Shown in pieces: positions 35,735 to 44,891 of a DNA stretch of 61,555 bases. The notes beneath the pieces are model-generated. The model did no database searches. It was given only the letters and a program-made list of their open reading frames with translations, and was not told the origin of the DNA. Both the position numbers and the translations under genes were made by a program. Source of the DNA: an uncultured Verrucomicrobiae bacterium (GTDB lineage: Bacteria; Verrucomicrobiota; Verrucomicrobiia; Limisphaerales; J093); contig CALFAV010000072.1 in NCBI GenBank assembly GCA_937946835.1, positions 1 to 61,555 on the forward strand. The letters are read 5' to 3'. The first letter of the stretch is position 1. The number at the start of each line of letters is the position of its first letter.

Positions 35735-38098
35735 TCAACCGGGCAAACGAGCCACCGGCGGGGCGGGTGGTTTCCCCCTTTCCCGTTCCCGTCCCAGCAA
35801 CAGCCGCAGGCTGTTCATGACCACCACCACCGTGCTGCCCTCGTGGCCCAACACGCCCAACGTGAGCGGGATCGCGCCAAACAACGCCGCGCTCACCAGC
35901 ACGGCCACCGTGCCCAGCGAGATCACCAGGTTTTGCCGAATGACCCGCCGCGCCCGCTGACTGAGCCGGTATGCGGTCAGGAAGTTTTCCAGCCGGTCGT
36001 GCATGAGCACGATCTCGGCCTGCTCGAGCGCGGCGTCCGAACCCCGGGCCCCCATCGCCACGCCCACGTGAGCCATCGCCAGACTGGGCGCGTCGTTGAC
36101 CCCGTCGCCGATCATGGCCACGCGCCGACCCTGGAAGGTCAGTGCCCGGATCACCGCCCCTTTGTCCTCGGGATGCAGGGAGTCCCGCACATCATCCAAG
36201 CCCAGTGTGGCCCGCAGGGCGGCCGCCGGTCCGGGACGGTCGCCGGTCAACACCAGTGTCCGCAGTCCCAGCCGCCGCAATTCGGCCACCAGTTCCCGGG
36301 CTTCCGGGCGCAGATCATCGCGGAACAGCAGGCGGCCGCGCAGGTCTCCGGCGGCCAGCCAAACCTCGGTGTGCGCCACATCTGTCGCCGCCGGCTCGGG
36401 GGCTCGGATCGGCCCCAGGGCGGACTCGAGCCATTCCCGGCGTCCGAGCGCAATCGGTTGACCTCGCCAGGAGGCCCGGATGCCCAGACCGGGGGCCGAC
36501 TCGAAGTGCTCCAGCTCCACCGGCTCGATTTGGTGCTGCTTGCCGTAGCGGGTAACCGCCCGGGCCAAGGGGTGGGTGGACAGCCGCTCCAGCGAGTAGG
36601 CCAGACGGGCCACTTCGGTCTCCCGCCCGGGTGGGAAGCTTTCGATCCGTTCCACCTGAAGATCCCCGGTGGTCAGTGTGCCGGTCTTGTCCATCGCCAC
36701 CACATCCACCTCGGCCAGCTTTTCCACGGCTGCCCCGCCGCGGAACAACACGCCGCGCCGGGCCCCCCGGGCGATGGCCGCCAGGATGGCCGAGGGAATG
36801 GACAACACCAGTGCACACGGTGAGGCCACCACCAGCAGCGTCATGGCGTGGTAAAAGGCGGTGTGGGCCGGGTCCGGCGCGTGGAAGGCCGGAAACCCCG
36901 CCCCCAGCCACCAGATGAAAAACATGAGCGTGGTCACCCCCAACACCCCGTAGGTGTACCCGGAGCCGAAGCGGTCGGTGAACCGCTGGGAGGGGGCCTT
37001 GAGGTGCTGGGCCTCGCGGATGAGCCGGATGATTTTTTGCAGCGCGCTTTCCTGCACCGGCCGCAGCACCAGGGCCTCGACCGCCCCCCACAGATTCAAC
37101 GTGCCCGCCAGCACCGGATCGCCCGGGCCTTTTTCCACCGGTACCGCCTCTCCGGTCAGGTTCGACTCATCCGCCGCGGTTTGGCCCTTGACCACCTCCG
37201 CGTCCACGGGAAACAGCGCCCCGGGTTTTACCAGGATACGATGGCCGGGCCGGAGCCGGTCCACCGGCGTCTCGACTTCGTGCCCGGCGGCGTCGAGCAC
37301 CGTGGCCACCTTTGGGGCGGAGCGAAACAAGGCCCGAATCTCGCGCTGGGTCCGGCCCAGGGCGTAATGTTCGAGACCGCCGGAGAGGGCAAACAGGAAC
37401 AGCAGCACCGAGCCTTCGTCCCATTTACCGATGCTGGCGCTGCCGGCAGCCACGGCCAGCATCAGGAAATGCACGTCCACCACCCGGTGCCGCAGCCGTT
37501 CCCAGACCTCCACCGCCGCGTACCACCCCCCGGCCAGGTAGGCGGCCAGGTGGAAGTACAAGGCCCGCGGGCTTTCTCCCAGAAACCAGGCGGTCAATGC
37601 CAATATCCCGCACAGGCCCGCGGCCAGCAGTTGCCACTTCCACTCGTTGAGCGCGCGCTCATCCTCGGGCAGCTCGACTTCCCGCGGCACCACCCGCGGC
37701 AGCACAAACGTGCGCCAGCGCCAGAACCGCGGGGCGGTGGGGCAACGCTTGCGCGCGATGGTGGTTTGCCGGCCTTCCTGTCGAATCTCCAGCGCCGCCC
37801 GCAGGGCCGGGGTCACCCCCGTGGCACAGGTGCTGCAATCCGGCGCCCCGGCCAACAGGTGGCAGTACCCGGGAGGTTCGTCTTCACAGGCGGTTTGGAG
37901 CGATTGCTGCAGCCGGTGCTCCAGGGCCGGCACATCCACCCGCCCCAGCGTGGCCAGCGCCACGGTGTTGTCGTCCCGCCGAATGGTGACCGCCTCCAGT
38001 GCCGGTTCCTCGGCGAACGCCACCGCCACGGTCCGCACCACGCAGGTCGGGGAACCGGGCTTGGGGGACCCGGGGGAACTGGCGGGGGTGGTGTTCAT
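35735..38098 (-). CDS. P1B-type heavy-metal-translocating ATPase (Zn/Cd/Pb-like)
   Basis: A 787-residue metal efflux ATPase in the inner membrane. Motifs: actuator TGEAVPV, metal-site SPCAL in the sixth helix, phosphorylation DKTGTLTTGDL, the P1B-specific HP pair in LSTHPLARAV, and hinge GDGVNDAPSLAMAHVGVAM. The last helix has HEGSTVVVVMNSLRLL, as in ZntA/CadA rather than CopA. The N-terminal 130 residues lack the usual metal-binding GMxCxxC motif but contain CSTCAT and resemble a degenerate HMA fold. ATG 38098 is preferred over an upstream start at 38146. It is divergent from maf across a 107-bp spacer. Confidence 0.92.
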   Translation of the reverse strand: MNTTPASSPGSPKPGSPTCVVRTVAVAFAEEPALEAVTIRRDDNTVALATLGRVDVPALEHRLQQSLQTACEDEPPGYCHLLAGAPDCSTCATGVTPALRAALEIRQEGRQTTIARKRCPTAPRFWRWRTFVLPRVVPREVELPEDERALNEWKWQLLAAGLCGILALTAWFLGESPRALYFHLAAYLAGGWYAAVEVWERLRHRVVDVHFLMLAVAAGSASIGKWDEGSVLLFLFALSGGLEHYALGRTQREIRALFRSAPKVATVLDAAGHEVETPVDRLRPGHRILVKPGALFPVDAEVVKGQTAADESNLTGEAVPVEKGPGDPVLAGTLNLWGAVEALVLRPVQESALQKIIRLIREAQHLKAPSQRFTDRFGSGYTYGVLGVTTLMFFIWWLGAGFPAFHAPDPAHTAFYHAMTLLVVASPCALVLSIPSAILAAIARGARRGVLFRGGAAVEKLAEVDVVAMDKTGTLTTGDLQVERIESFPPGRETEVARLAYSLERLSTHPLARAVTRYGKQHQIEPVELEHFESAPGLGIRASWRGQPIALGRREWLESALGPIRAPEPAATDVAHTEVWLAAGDLRGRLLFRDDLRPEARELVAELRRLGLRTLVLTGDRPGPAAALRATLGLDDVRDSLHPEDKGAVIRALTFQGRRVAMIGDGVNDAPSLAMAHVGVAMGARGSDAALEQAEIVLMHDRLENFLTAYRLSQRARRVIRQNLVISLGTVAVLVSAALFGAIPLTLGVLGHEGSTVVVVMNSLRLLLGRERERGKPPAPPVARLPG

Positions 38099-38205
38099 CG
38101 CAGACAAGGAGTCAAACCCCGCCCCAATCTGTTCCAAACCGCGCAAGGTGACAAGCCGCCACCCGCCGGCTCGCCAGCACCGGGGTTTCCCGGCACACTC
38201 CGGCC

Positions 38206-38784
38206 ATGCCCTGGCCGGCCCTCATTTTGGCCTCCGCCTCGCCCCGGCGACAGGAACTGTTGCGCCAATGCGGCGTGGCGTTCGAGGTCGTTCCCGCCGC
38301 GGTGCCCGAACTCCATGACGAATCGCTCACCGCCCGGGAGCTGAGCCAGCTCAACGCCCATCGCAAGGCCCGGGCCGTGGCCCGGCGGTATCCGGACCGC
38401 TTGGTCCTCGGGGCGGACACCCTCGTGGCCCGCGGCGCCCGGTTGTACGGCAAACCGGCCGACCTGGAGGACGCCGCCCGGATGCTCGCCGAACTGCAGG
38501 GGCATACCCACGAGGTGGTCACCGGCGTGTGCCTGCTGCACCTGCGCGCGCACCGCGAACAGCTTTTTGCCGAGTCCACCGCCGTGACGTTTCGCTCGCT
38601 GAGCGAGGCGCAAATCCGCGAGTATCTGGCCCGCGTCAACCCGCTCGACAAGGCCGGCGCTTACGCCGTCCAGGAACACGGCGACCTGTTGGTGGCGGAA
38701 ATCCTCGGCTCCTACTCAAACGTGGTTGGCCTGCCCGTCGAGCGGGTGCTGGCGGTGCTGCGCCGGTGGGACGCGGGCGCCTGA
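38206..38784 (+). CDS. maf: Maf family nucleoside triphosphate pyrophosphatase
   Basis: A 192-residue house-cleaning enzyme hydrolysing dTTP/UTP or modified nucleotides. The P-loop-like start LILASASPRRQELLRQCG, the base motif RLVLGADTLVARG, KPADLEDAARML, the substrate-specific loop GHTHEVVTGVCL and the C-terminal DKAGAYAVQEHG and SNVVGLPVERV all fit. It is divergent from the metal ATPase and probably has its own promoter in the 107-bp spacer between them. Confidence 0.94.
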   Translation: MPWPALILASASPRRQELLRQCGVAFEVVPAAVPELHDESLTARELSQLNAHRKARAVARRYPDRLVLGADTLVARGARLYGKPADLEDAARMLAELQGHTHEVVTGVCLLHLRAHREQLFAESTAVTFRSLSEAQIREYLARVNPLDKAGAYAVQEHGDLLVAEILGSYSNVVGLPVERVLAVLRRWDAGA

Positions 38785-38969
38785 CCCGGCCGGCGATCCC
38801 GGCCCGCCCTGACGCGGGACTTGCCCGCAGACTTCGGATTTTGCCCCGGGAACCTGCAAGGCCGCAGCCCGGGTGGAAATCGAGTTGCGCCCACCCGGCA
38901 ACCCCCGGCCGTTCCGCGCGTGACACCCGGGCGGACCTGCGGTCCAATTGCAGTGTCGGTCGCCCCCGC

Positions 38970-39533
38970 ATGGACCCGCAGGTTGAACCCCGCCCGCCGG
39001 CCCCGGCAGCCCCGCCGCTCGCCGGGCCGGAAGCCGAGTTTGGCGCCCTTTACGCGGCGCACGCCCCGGCCATTTACTACCTGGCGCTGCGGCTGTTGGG
39101 GGACCCGGCCCGGGCCGAAGACGCCACGCACGACGTGTTTCTGCGCGCCTGGCGCAGCCTGAGCGAGTTTCGCGGCGAGTCGGCGGTGCGCACCTGGCTG
39201 TACCGCATCGCCCTGAACCACTGCCGCAACCTCCGCCAGCGCTGGTATGAGCGCGCCCGCGCGCCCGATCCCGGCGAGGCGTTCTGGAACCGGGTGTCGG
39301 CCCCGGACGCCACGCCGCTGCGGGTGCTCGAACTGAAGGAACTGGGCGCGCGCATTCAACGCGCCCTCGATGCGTTGCCGCCCGAGTACCGGGAACTGCT
39401 CCTGCTCGTGGCCGATGAACAACTCAGCTACCGCGAGGTGGCCGAGCTGACCCGACAATCCGTGGACGCCGTCCGCGGCAAACTCCACCGCGCGCGTCGG
39501 GCCTTCCACGCCGCGTTCACCCAAACCGCCTGA
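38970..39533 (+). CDS. ECF-type RNA polymerase sigma factor
   Basis: A 187-residue ECF sigma factor. A Pro-rich start (RPPAPAAPPLAG) precedes region 2: FGALYAAHAPAIYYLALRLL, AEDATHDVFLRAWRSL, SAVRTWLYRIALNHCRNLRQ. Region 4: ALDALPPEYRELLLLVADEQ and YREVAELTRQSVDAVRGKLH. ATG 38970 is chosen because the Pro-rich head begins there; the open frame to 38529 overlaps maf. It is followed after 4 nt by a small protein gene, then an AAA ATPase and a sensor kinase. Confidence 0.92.
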   Translation: MDPQVEPRPPAPAAPPLAGPEAEFGALYAAHAPAIYYLALRLLGDPARAEDATHDVFLRAWRSLSEFRGESAVRTWLYRIALNHCRNLRQRWYERARAPDPGEAFWNRVSAPDATPLRVLELKELGARIQRALDALPPEYRELLLLVADEQLSYREVAELTRQSVDAVRGKLHRARRAFHAAFTQTA

Positions 39534-39537
39534 ACCC

Positions 39538-39765
39538 ATGACCACCGACCCTTCCCCCTCCCGGCTCGGCCAGCAACAACAGGCCCGCGAACAAGCCGCC
39601 GCGCAGCAGCAGACCGGCCACACCTTTGCCAGTGTCGAAGAGCTGTTGCGGGCCGACCGCGCCCAAACCCCGCCGCCGCCCCGGCTGGCGGCGCGCCTGC
39701 GGGAAAGCCTCGCCCGCGAACCCGCCCCGCGCCGGCGTTGGTGGCAACGCTGGTGGCGGCGTTGA
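39538..39765 (+). CDS. Small uncharacterised protein behind ECF sigma factor
   Basis: A 75-residue protein, not recognised. It is rich in Gln at the N-terminus (LGQQQQAREQAAAQQQ) and Arg/Trp at the C-terminus (RRRWWQRWWRR). There is no membrane helix and no cysteine. The gene begins 4 nt after the sigma factor stop and ends 15 nt before the AAA ATPase. It could be a sigma-factor partner, but nothing in the sequence shows that. It is kept because of spacing and a sensible ATG. Confidence 0.55.
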   Translation: MTTDPSPSRLGQQQQAREQAAAQQQTGHTFASVEELLRADRAQTPPPPRLAARLRESLAREPAPRRRWWQRWWRR

Positions 39766-39780
39766 CCGCGACCCCGGCTC

Positions 39781-41319
39781 ATGTCCCCGGCTCCCGCCAT
39801 GAGCGTGCTCGACGAACTGGAAGACCTGGTGCGCGCCCGCTACCCCATCCTCTACGTGGTATCCGGCGAAGAGGCGCGGGTGGAGACCGCCCTGGTCGAG
39901 GTGGCCCGACGGGTGGAAAAACCGGTTTGGGAGTGGAGCTGCACCACCGGCCTGCATCCCGCCGGCGCTCTCGCCGCCACCGCCCGGTCCCGGGCCACCA
40001 CCACGCGCGATCCGCTGGCCGCGCTGGACCAGGTGCTCGACCAGGTGGAGCCGGCCCTGTTCGTCTTCAAGGACCTGCACCCCTTTTTGAACCGCCAGCA
40101 GCCCGCCGTCACCCGCCGTTTGCGGGAGATCGCCCGCCACCTCAAGGACACCCGCAAAACGCTGGTGCTGGTGGCCCCCACCCTGGAGCTGCCCGCGGAG
40201 CTGGAAAAGGAAGTCACCGTCCTGCACTTCCCCCTGCCCGGCCGGCGCGAGTTGGAGACGCTGCTGGAACAAATCCTCCGCGAGGTCGAACCCACCGGCC
40301 AGGTGCGGGTGGAACTGGACGAGGCGGGACGCGAGCGGCTCCTGCAAGCGGCGCGGGGGCTGACGTTGAACGAGGCCGAAAACGTTTTCGCCCGCATCCT
40401 GGTGCGGCACCGTTGCCTGAGCGCGGAACAGGTGCCGGAGTTCCTGGCCGAGAAACGCCAGTTGATCCGCAAGAACGGCCTGCTCGAGTACTACGACACC
40501 GCCGAGTCCTTTGCCACCGTGGGCGGCCTGGCCGCGCTCAAGGACTGGCTGGCCAAGCGCGGTGCCGCCTTCACCCCGGCGGCCCGGGCCTACGGCCTGC
40601 CCCCGCCGCGCGGGTTGCTGCTGCTGGGCGTGCAGGGGTGCGGCAAAAGCCTGTGCGCCAAGGCCGCCGCCAATGCCTGGCAGGTCCCGCTGCTGCGCTT
40701 CGACATGGGCCGCATGTTCGGCAGCCTGGTCGGCTCCTCCGAGGACAACGTGCGCCGCGCCATCCAGGTGGCCGAGTCGGTCGCCCCGGCCGTGCTCTGG
40801 GTGGACGAGATTGACAAGGCTTTCGCCGGCACCCACGGCTCGACCTTTTCCGACGCCGGCACCACCGCACGGGTCTTCGGCACGTTCCTGACCTGGCTCT
40901 CGGAGAAAACCGCCCCGGTGTTTGTCGTGGCCACGGCCAACGACATTTCCCAACTCCCGCCGGAATTGCTCCGCAAGGGCCGCTTCGACGACCTGTTCTT
41001 CGTGGACCTGCCCGGCCCCGCCGAGCGCGCGGAAATCTTCGCCATCCACCTGGCCCGGCGCGGGCGTGACCCGGCAGGGTTTGACCTCCCGGCCCTGGCC
41101 GCGGCCAGCGCAGACTTCAGCGGCGCGGAGATCGAGGAGGCGGTCATCAGCGCGCTCTACGAGGGCTTCAGCCGCGGGGAGGAACTGAACACCGGCCATG
41201 TCCTGCTGGCCCTGCGCGAGACCGTGCCCCTGGCGCGCACCATGGCCGAACATCTCCAACGGCTCCGCGACTGGGCCGCGGGCCGCGCCCGCCCCGCCAG
41301 CCGGCGGACCGGCTTGTGA
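39781..41319 (+). CDS. AAA+ ATPase, Ycf46-like
   Basis: A 512-residue ATPase. The N-terminal 200 residues lack catalytic motifs and match the N-domain of Ycf46-type proteins ([52 protein letters not shown]). The AAA module starts near residue 235: Walker [10 protein letters not shown] with K289, Walker B VLWVDEID with D342/E343, sensor-type [21 protein letters not shown], and arginine finger in KGRF. Ycf46 is a conserved chloroplast/cyanobacterial protein linked to carbon regulation; the bacterial role is unknown. A second ATG at 39799 could be the start. It is followed after 6 nt by the sensor kinase. Confidence 0.88.
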   Translation: MSPAPAMSVLDELEDLVRARYPILYVVSGEEARVETALVEVARRVEKPVWEWSCTTGLHPAGALAATARSRATTTRDPLAALDQVLDQVEPALFVFKDLHPFLNRQQPAVTRRLREIARHLKDTRKTLVLVAPTLELPAELEKEVTVLHFPLPGRRELETLLEQILREVEPTGQVRVELDEAGRERLLQAARGLTLNEAENVFARILVRHRCLSAEQVPEFLAEKRQLIRKNGLLEYYDTAESFATVGGLAALKDWLAKRGAAFTPAARAYGLPPPRGLLLLGVQGCGKSLCAKAAANAWQVPLLRFDMGRMFGSLVGSSEDNVRRAIQVAESVAPAVLWVDEIDKAFAGTHGSTFSDAGTTARVFGTFLTWLSEKTAPVFVVATANDISQLPPELLRKGRFDDLFFVDLPGPAERAEIFAIHLARRGRDPAGFDLPALAAASADFSGAEIEEAVISALYEGFSRGEELNTGHVLLALRETVPLARTMAEHLQRLRDWAAGRARPASRRTGL

Positions 41320-41325
41320 ACGGGT

Positions 41326-44300
41326 ATGTGCCGCGGCGCTGCTGAACAGCTTCGGGGCTCCCTTGGCCGGCCGGGCATCGTCCGAATTGTCGGTGGGCTG
41401 GCGGTTGGTTTTCTGCTCGCGCGCGCGCCCGGGGCGGAGCCGCCCACCGCGCACTGGCGGGTGTACCGCGCCGCCGACGGCCTGGCCGAGTCGCTCTGCA
41501 CCGCGGTCACCGCCAGCCCACGCGGGATGGTTTGGATCACCCACGGCGAGGTCGGTGCTCTCAGCGGGCTGGACGGCTACACCGTGCAGCGCGTGCCCAC
41601 CCCGCCCGAGCGCATTACCCGGGTGCATCAAAGCCGCGCCGGCCGCCTCTGGGCCCTTTACCCCGAGGGGGTGCTGGGGCTGATCGGCGAGGAGTGGACC
41701 CGCTACCCGCTCACCCGTCACCTGACCGCCGCGGAATTGAATCAGCTCCGTGCCGGACGCCCGCCCGCCATCGTGACCGCCGAGGAAGACCGACTCCTGA
41801 TCGCCCTGCCCGAGCGGCTGGTGCGGTTTCGTGCCGTGGAAGACTCGTGGACCGTGCTGCGCGAGGCGCGTCAGACGCCCTTGGGTCGGTTTCAGGAAAT
41901 CATCCCGGCCGCCGGCGGCGGCTTGTGGGTGGCGGGCGAACGCGGGTTGGGACGGGTGCTCGGCCCGCTCCGACGTCTGGGACCGGACGCCGAATGGCGC
42001 TTCCACCTCCCCCCTCCGGACCTGGCCCTGGGCGCGCTGTCCCGGCCGGTCGAGGATGATGACGGGGGCGTGACCTGCGTGGCCGAACTGGCCGGCCGGG
42101 AGCAACGCGGGCTGGCCCACTTCGACGGCACGCAATGGCGGGTGCGCGCCGTGCCGGGCGAAAACGTCCGCTTCGCCTGGCGCGGGCCGGTGCCGGAGAC
42201 GTTCTGGGCCGTGACGTTGAATCGGCTGTACTGGTTTGCCGGGACCAACCTCACCGAGGTGCGGCCCCCGCTCCCGCTGGCCCAGATTCGGGACGTGGCC
42301 GTGCAACGGCGCGGGGTCTTCTGGCTGGCCACGCGCGAGGGCGCCGTGCGCCACGCCCCGGCCGCCTGGCGCCGCGCCGACACGGGCACCGACGCGCCGG
42401 GAGGCTTCCACAGCCTGGCCGAAGACGCCGCCGGCCAACTCTGGGGCGCGGCGGACTCGGGGCTTTGGACCCGCGACGAACAAACCTGGTCCCGGCTCGA
42501 CTGGCCACCGGATTTCGAGCCGGCCTGGCAAACCGGAGACGGCCTCTGGCCCCTGGGCGAAGCGCTCCTGCTGGTGACCGCCGGCGAACAAACCTGGCGC
42601 CTTGATGTCCGCTCCCGGCAATTCGCGCGCGTGGTCCACCCGGAAGGCCGGATCGTGACCCGCGTGTTGGGCCGGCCGGACGAACGGTCCGTGGGCGTGC
42701 TGACCCGCCCGTCGCCCGAAGGGACCAGCCCGAGCCTGCGCTTCGAGCGGTTCGACGGAGCCGGCTTTTCCCCCTGGCCGGAAGCCCCCCCGCCGACCGG
42801 CGCCGAGGGCGAAATTTTCTTCCTCGAACGCGCCGCCGGCGGGGATTGGTGGCTGGGCACCAGCCTCGGCCCCGCCTGGTGGCGTGAAGACCGCTGGCAG
42901 TTTTTCGGCCCGGCCGACGGTTACACCGGCGACGGCGCGCTGGCCCGGGTGGAGTTCGAAGACGGCCGCATCTGGTGCGCCAGCCTCAACCGCGTCTTTG
43001 AATTCGACGGCCGCCGCTGGACCGTGGTCCTCTCCGCCCTGGACCACGTCAACGCCCTGCGCCGCGCCAGCGACGGCAGTGTGTGGGTGGCGGCCCACAA
43101 CGGGCTGTTCCGCTTTTACCGCGGCACCTGGCTGGGAGTGGGCGAACCCGAGGGCCTGCCCTCAAGCGCCGTCACCTGCGTGCTCGAGGACCGCCAGCGC
43201 CGACTCTGGGCGGGCACGGCCGCCGGACCGGCGGAATACACGCCGCGCGCGGACTTCGAGCCGCCCCGCACGCTCTCGCTGGAGTGGCAACAGGAGGCCA
43301 GCGCCACCGGCGAAGGCTCGGGCACGATCACCTTCCGGGCGCGGGACCGCTGGCAGTTCACCCCGGATGCGCGGCTGGTGTTTGCCCACCGCCTCGATGA
43401 GGGCAAGTGGTCCGACTACGCGCCCGAACCGCTGGTGCGCCTGCGCGGCCTGGCCCAGGGCCGACACCGCCTGGAGGTCCGCGCCATGGACCGGAACTGG
43501 AACGTGGAACTCAACCCGCCCACGTTCGAGTTTCGCGTGCTCGTGCCCTGGTACCGGGACCAGCGCGTGGTGGCGGCCGCCCTCCTGGGCCTGCTGCTGG
43601 CCGTGGCCGCCGCCGCCGTGGCCGTCAACCGCCACCTGCGCCTGCGCCGCAGCTACGCGGACGTCGAGCGCCTGGTCGAGGAGCGCACCCGCGAATTGCG
43701 CCGCGCCACCGACGCCCTGGCCCAGAGCCAGAAAATGACCGCCCTGGGCACGCTGGCCGCCGGCATTGCCCACGACTTTAACAACCTCCTGTCCATCATC
43801 AAAGGCTCGGCCCAGATCATCGCCGCCCACCCCGACGACCGCGAAAAGGTCCTCACCCGCGTCTCCCGCATCCTCACGATGGTGGATCAGGCCGGCGACG
43901 TGGTGAAAGCCCTGCTCGGCTTCGGCACCGCCACCGACCGCACCGTCCAGCCATGCGCGCTGAACGACATCGTCACCCGCACCGTCCGCCTGCTCAGCGA
44001 CAAATTCCGCCGCGAGGTTGAGGTGCGCCTGGCGCTCGCGCCCGACCTGCCGCGCGTGCTCGCCGCCGCCGACCTGGTCCAGCAGATTCTCCTGAACCTG
44101 ATCTTCAACGGTGCCGACGCCATGAACGGCCGCGGCGTGCTCGAAGTCTCCACCGCCCGGCTGGCCGAGCTGCCAAGAGACCTGGCCCTGGCGCCCCGGC
44201 CGGCCCTGGGTTACGTGCGGGTGAGCGTGCGCGACGCCGGCACCGGCATCGCCCCGGAAGTGTTGCCGCGCATCTTCGAGCCGTTTTTCACCACCAAGGC

Positions 44301-44466
44301 CCAGTCCGGCCGGCCCGGGCGCGGACTGGGATTGTACATGGTGTACCAGTTCGCCCGCGAGATGGGCCACGGCCTGCACGTGGAGACCGCCCCCGGCCGG
44401 GGCAGCACCTTCACCCTGATCCTACCGGAGGCGGAAAAGGAGGCGACGGACTCTGCGCACCCGTAG
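41326..44466 (+). CDS. Sensor histidine kinase with beta-propeller sensor
   Basis: A 1046-residue two-component kinase. After a signal peptide (LAVGFLLARAPGA) a periplasmic two-component-regulator beta-propeller extends to about residue 640, with repeats such as MVWITHGEVGALSGLDGYTV and VWVAAHNGLFRFY. A Y_Y_Y-type Ig-like domain follows. One membrane helix (VVAAALLGLLLAVAAAAVAV) precedes a coiled-coil, then HisKA with phospho-acceptor H816 in GIAHDFNNLL. HATPase_c has NLIFNGADAMN, VRDAGTGIAPEV and GRGLGLYMVYQFAREMGHG. No receiver or AraC domain is fused, unlike many relatives. The response regulator is not in the window. Confidence 0.93.
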   Translation: MCRGAAEQLRGSLGRPGIVRIVGGLAVGFLLARAPGAEPPTAHWRVYRAADGLAESLCTAVTASPRGMVWITHGEVGALSGLDGYTVQRVPTPPERITRVHQSRAGRLWALYPEGVLGLIGEEWTRYPLTRHLTAAELNQLRAGRPPAIVTAEEDRLLIALPERLVRFRAVEDSWTVLREARQTPLGRFQEIIPAAGGGLWVAGERGLGRVLGPLRRLGPDAEWRFHLPPPDLALGALSRPVEDDDGGVTCVAELAGREQRGLAHFDGTQWRVRAVPGENVRFAWRGPVPETFWAVTLNRLYWFAGTNLTEVRPPLPLAQIRDVAVQRRGVFWLATREGAVRHAPAAWRRADTGTDAPGGFHSLAEDAAGQLWGAADSGLWTRDEQTWSRLDWPPDFEPAWQTGDGLWPLGEALLLVTAGEQTWRLDVRSRQFARVVHPEGRIVTRVLGRPDERSVGVLTRPSPEGTSPSLRFERFDGAGFSPWPEAPPPTGAEGEIFFLERAAGGDWWLGTSLGPAWWREDRWQFFGPADGYTGDGALARVEFEDGRIWCASLNRVFEFDGRRWTVVLSALDHVNALRRASDGSVWVAAHNGLFRFYRGTWLGVGEPEGLPSSAVTCVLEDRQRRLWAGTAAGPAEYTPRADFEPPRTLSLEWQQEASATGEGSGTITFRARDRWQFTPDARLVFAHRLDEGKWSDYAPEPLVRLRGLAQGRHRLEVRAMDRNWNVELNPPTFEFRVLVPWYRDQRVVAAALLGLLLAVAAAAVAVNRHLRLRRSYADVERLVEERTRELRRATDALAQSQKMTALGTLAAGIAHDFNNLLSIIKGSAQIIAAHPDDREKVLTRVSRILTMVDQAGDVVKALLGFGTATDRTVQPCALNDIVTRTVRLLSDKFRREVEVRLALAPDLPRVLAAADLVQQILLNLIFNGADAMNGRGVLEVSTARLAELPRDLALAPRPALGYVRVSVRDAGTGIAPEVLPRIFEPFFTTKAQSGRPGRGLGLYMVYQFAREMGHGLHVETAPGRGSTFTLILPEAEKEATDSAHP

Positions 44467-44827
44467 CAGCAGCCGTCCCGGATGCCGTCGAGGGCGGCAG
44501 CTTGCCACTCGGTTCAGCGGTGCCCAGACCGCGGCGCCCTACCGGGGGAGAACCACATTGGGTTCCTTGGTAGGGGCGCGCTGCGCCGCGGCCCGGGCAA
44601 CCGCCGGACAGGGCCCGGATTACCAGCAGGCGGGAAACCGGCGCTCCGGAAAAAGCGGCGGTACCCCGCCGCACTCCAAACGCTCGCGCGTCGGCGGGGC
44701 CGTGAAATCGGGCGCCAGCCTCTGGAGTGCGCCAGCTTGCTGGCGCTTTCCGCGGCCGAACGGGGAAAGCGAGACAACCGCCGTCAGATCCGGGCAGCGA
44801 CCAGGCCGGGCACCGTCGCGCTCCGGC
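44467..44827. other. Repeat-bearing spacer between the kinase and the IS481-like element
   Basis: About 360 bp with no gene. It contains palindromes and one copy of the roughly 95-bp dispersed repeat (44689-44781, reverse orientation). GCGGGAAACCGGCGCTCCGG around 44631-44650 is related to the GGGAAGCCGGCGCTCCGG string near 4650. No terminator-like T-run was seen behind the kinase gene. Confidence 0.6.
44689..44781 (-). repeat. Dispersed intergenic repeat, about 95 bp (copy A)
   Basis: Read on the minus strand it starts GCGGTTGTCTCG, passes a palindrome GCGCCAGCAAGCTGGCGC (44729-44746) flanked by GGAAA and ACTCC, continues with GGCTGGCGCCCG and ends CCCCGCCGACG. Copies B (53838-53932) and C (57291-57385) share this order and most bases. 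Confidence 0.75.
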
Positions 44828-44891
44828 CGTAGCGCAGACTTCCGGCATGGGGCAAAGACATGGGTGAAGATGCAGGGTATGGACATGGGTG
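44828..44891 (+). repeat. Left terminal inverted repeat of the IS481-like element
   Basis: Begins CGTAGCGCAGACTTCCGGCA; then GGGGCAAAGACATGGGTGAA. The motif GACATGGGTGA occurs twice within it. Pairs with 46103-46166. Confidence 0.7.
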
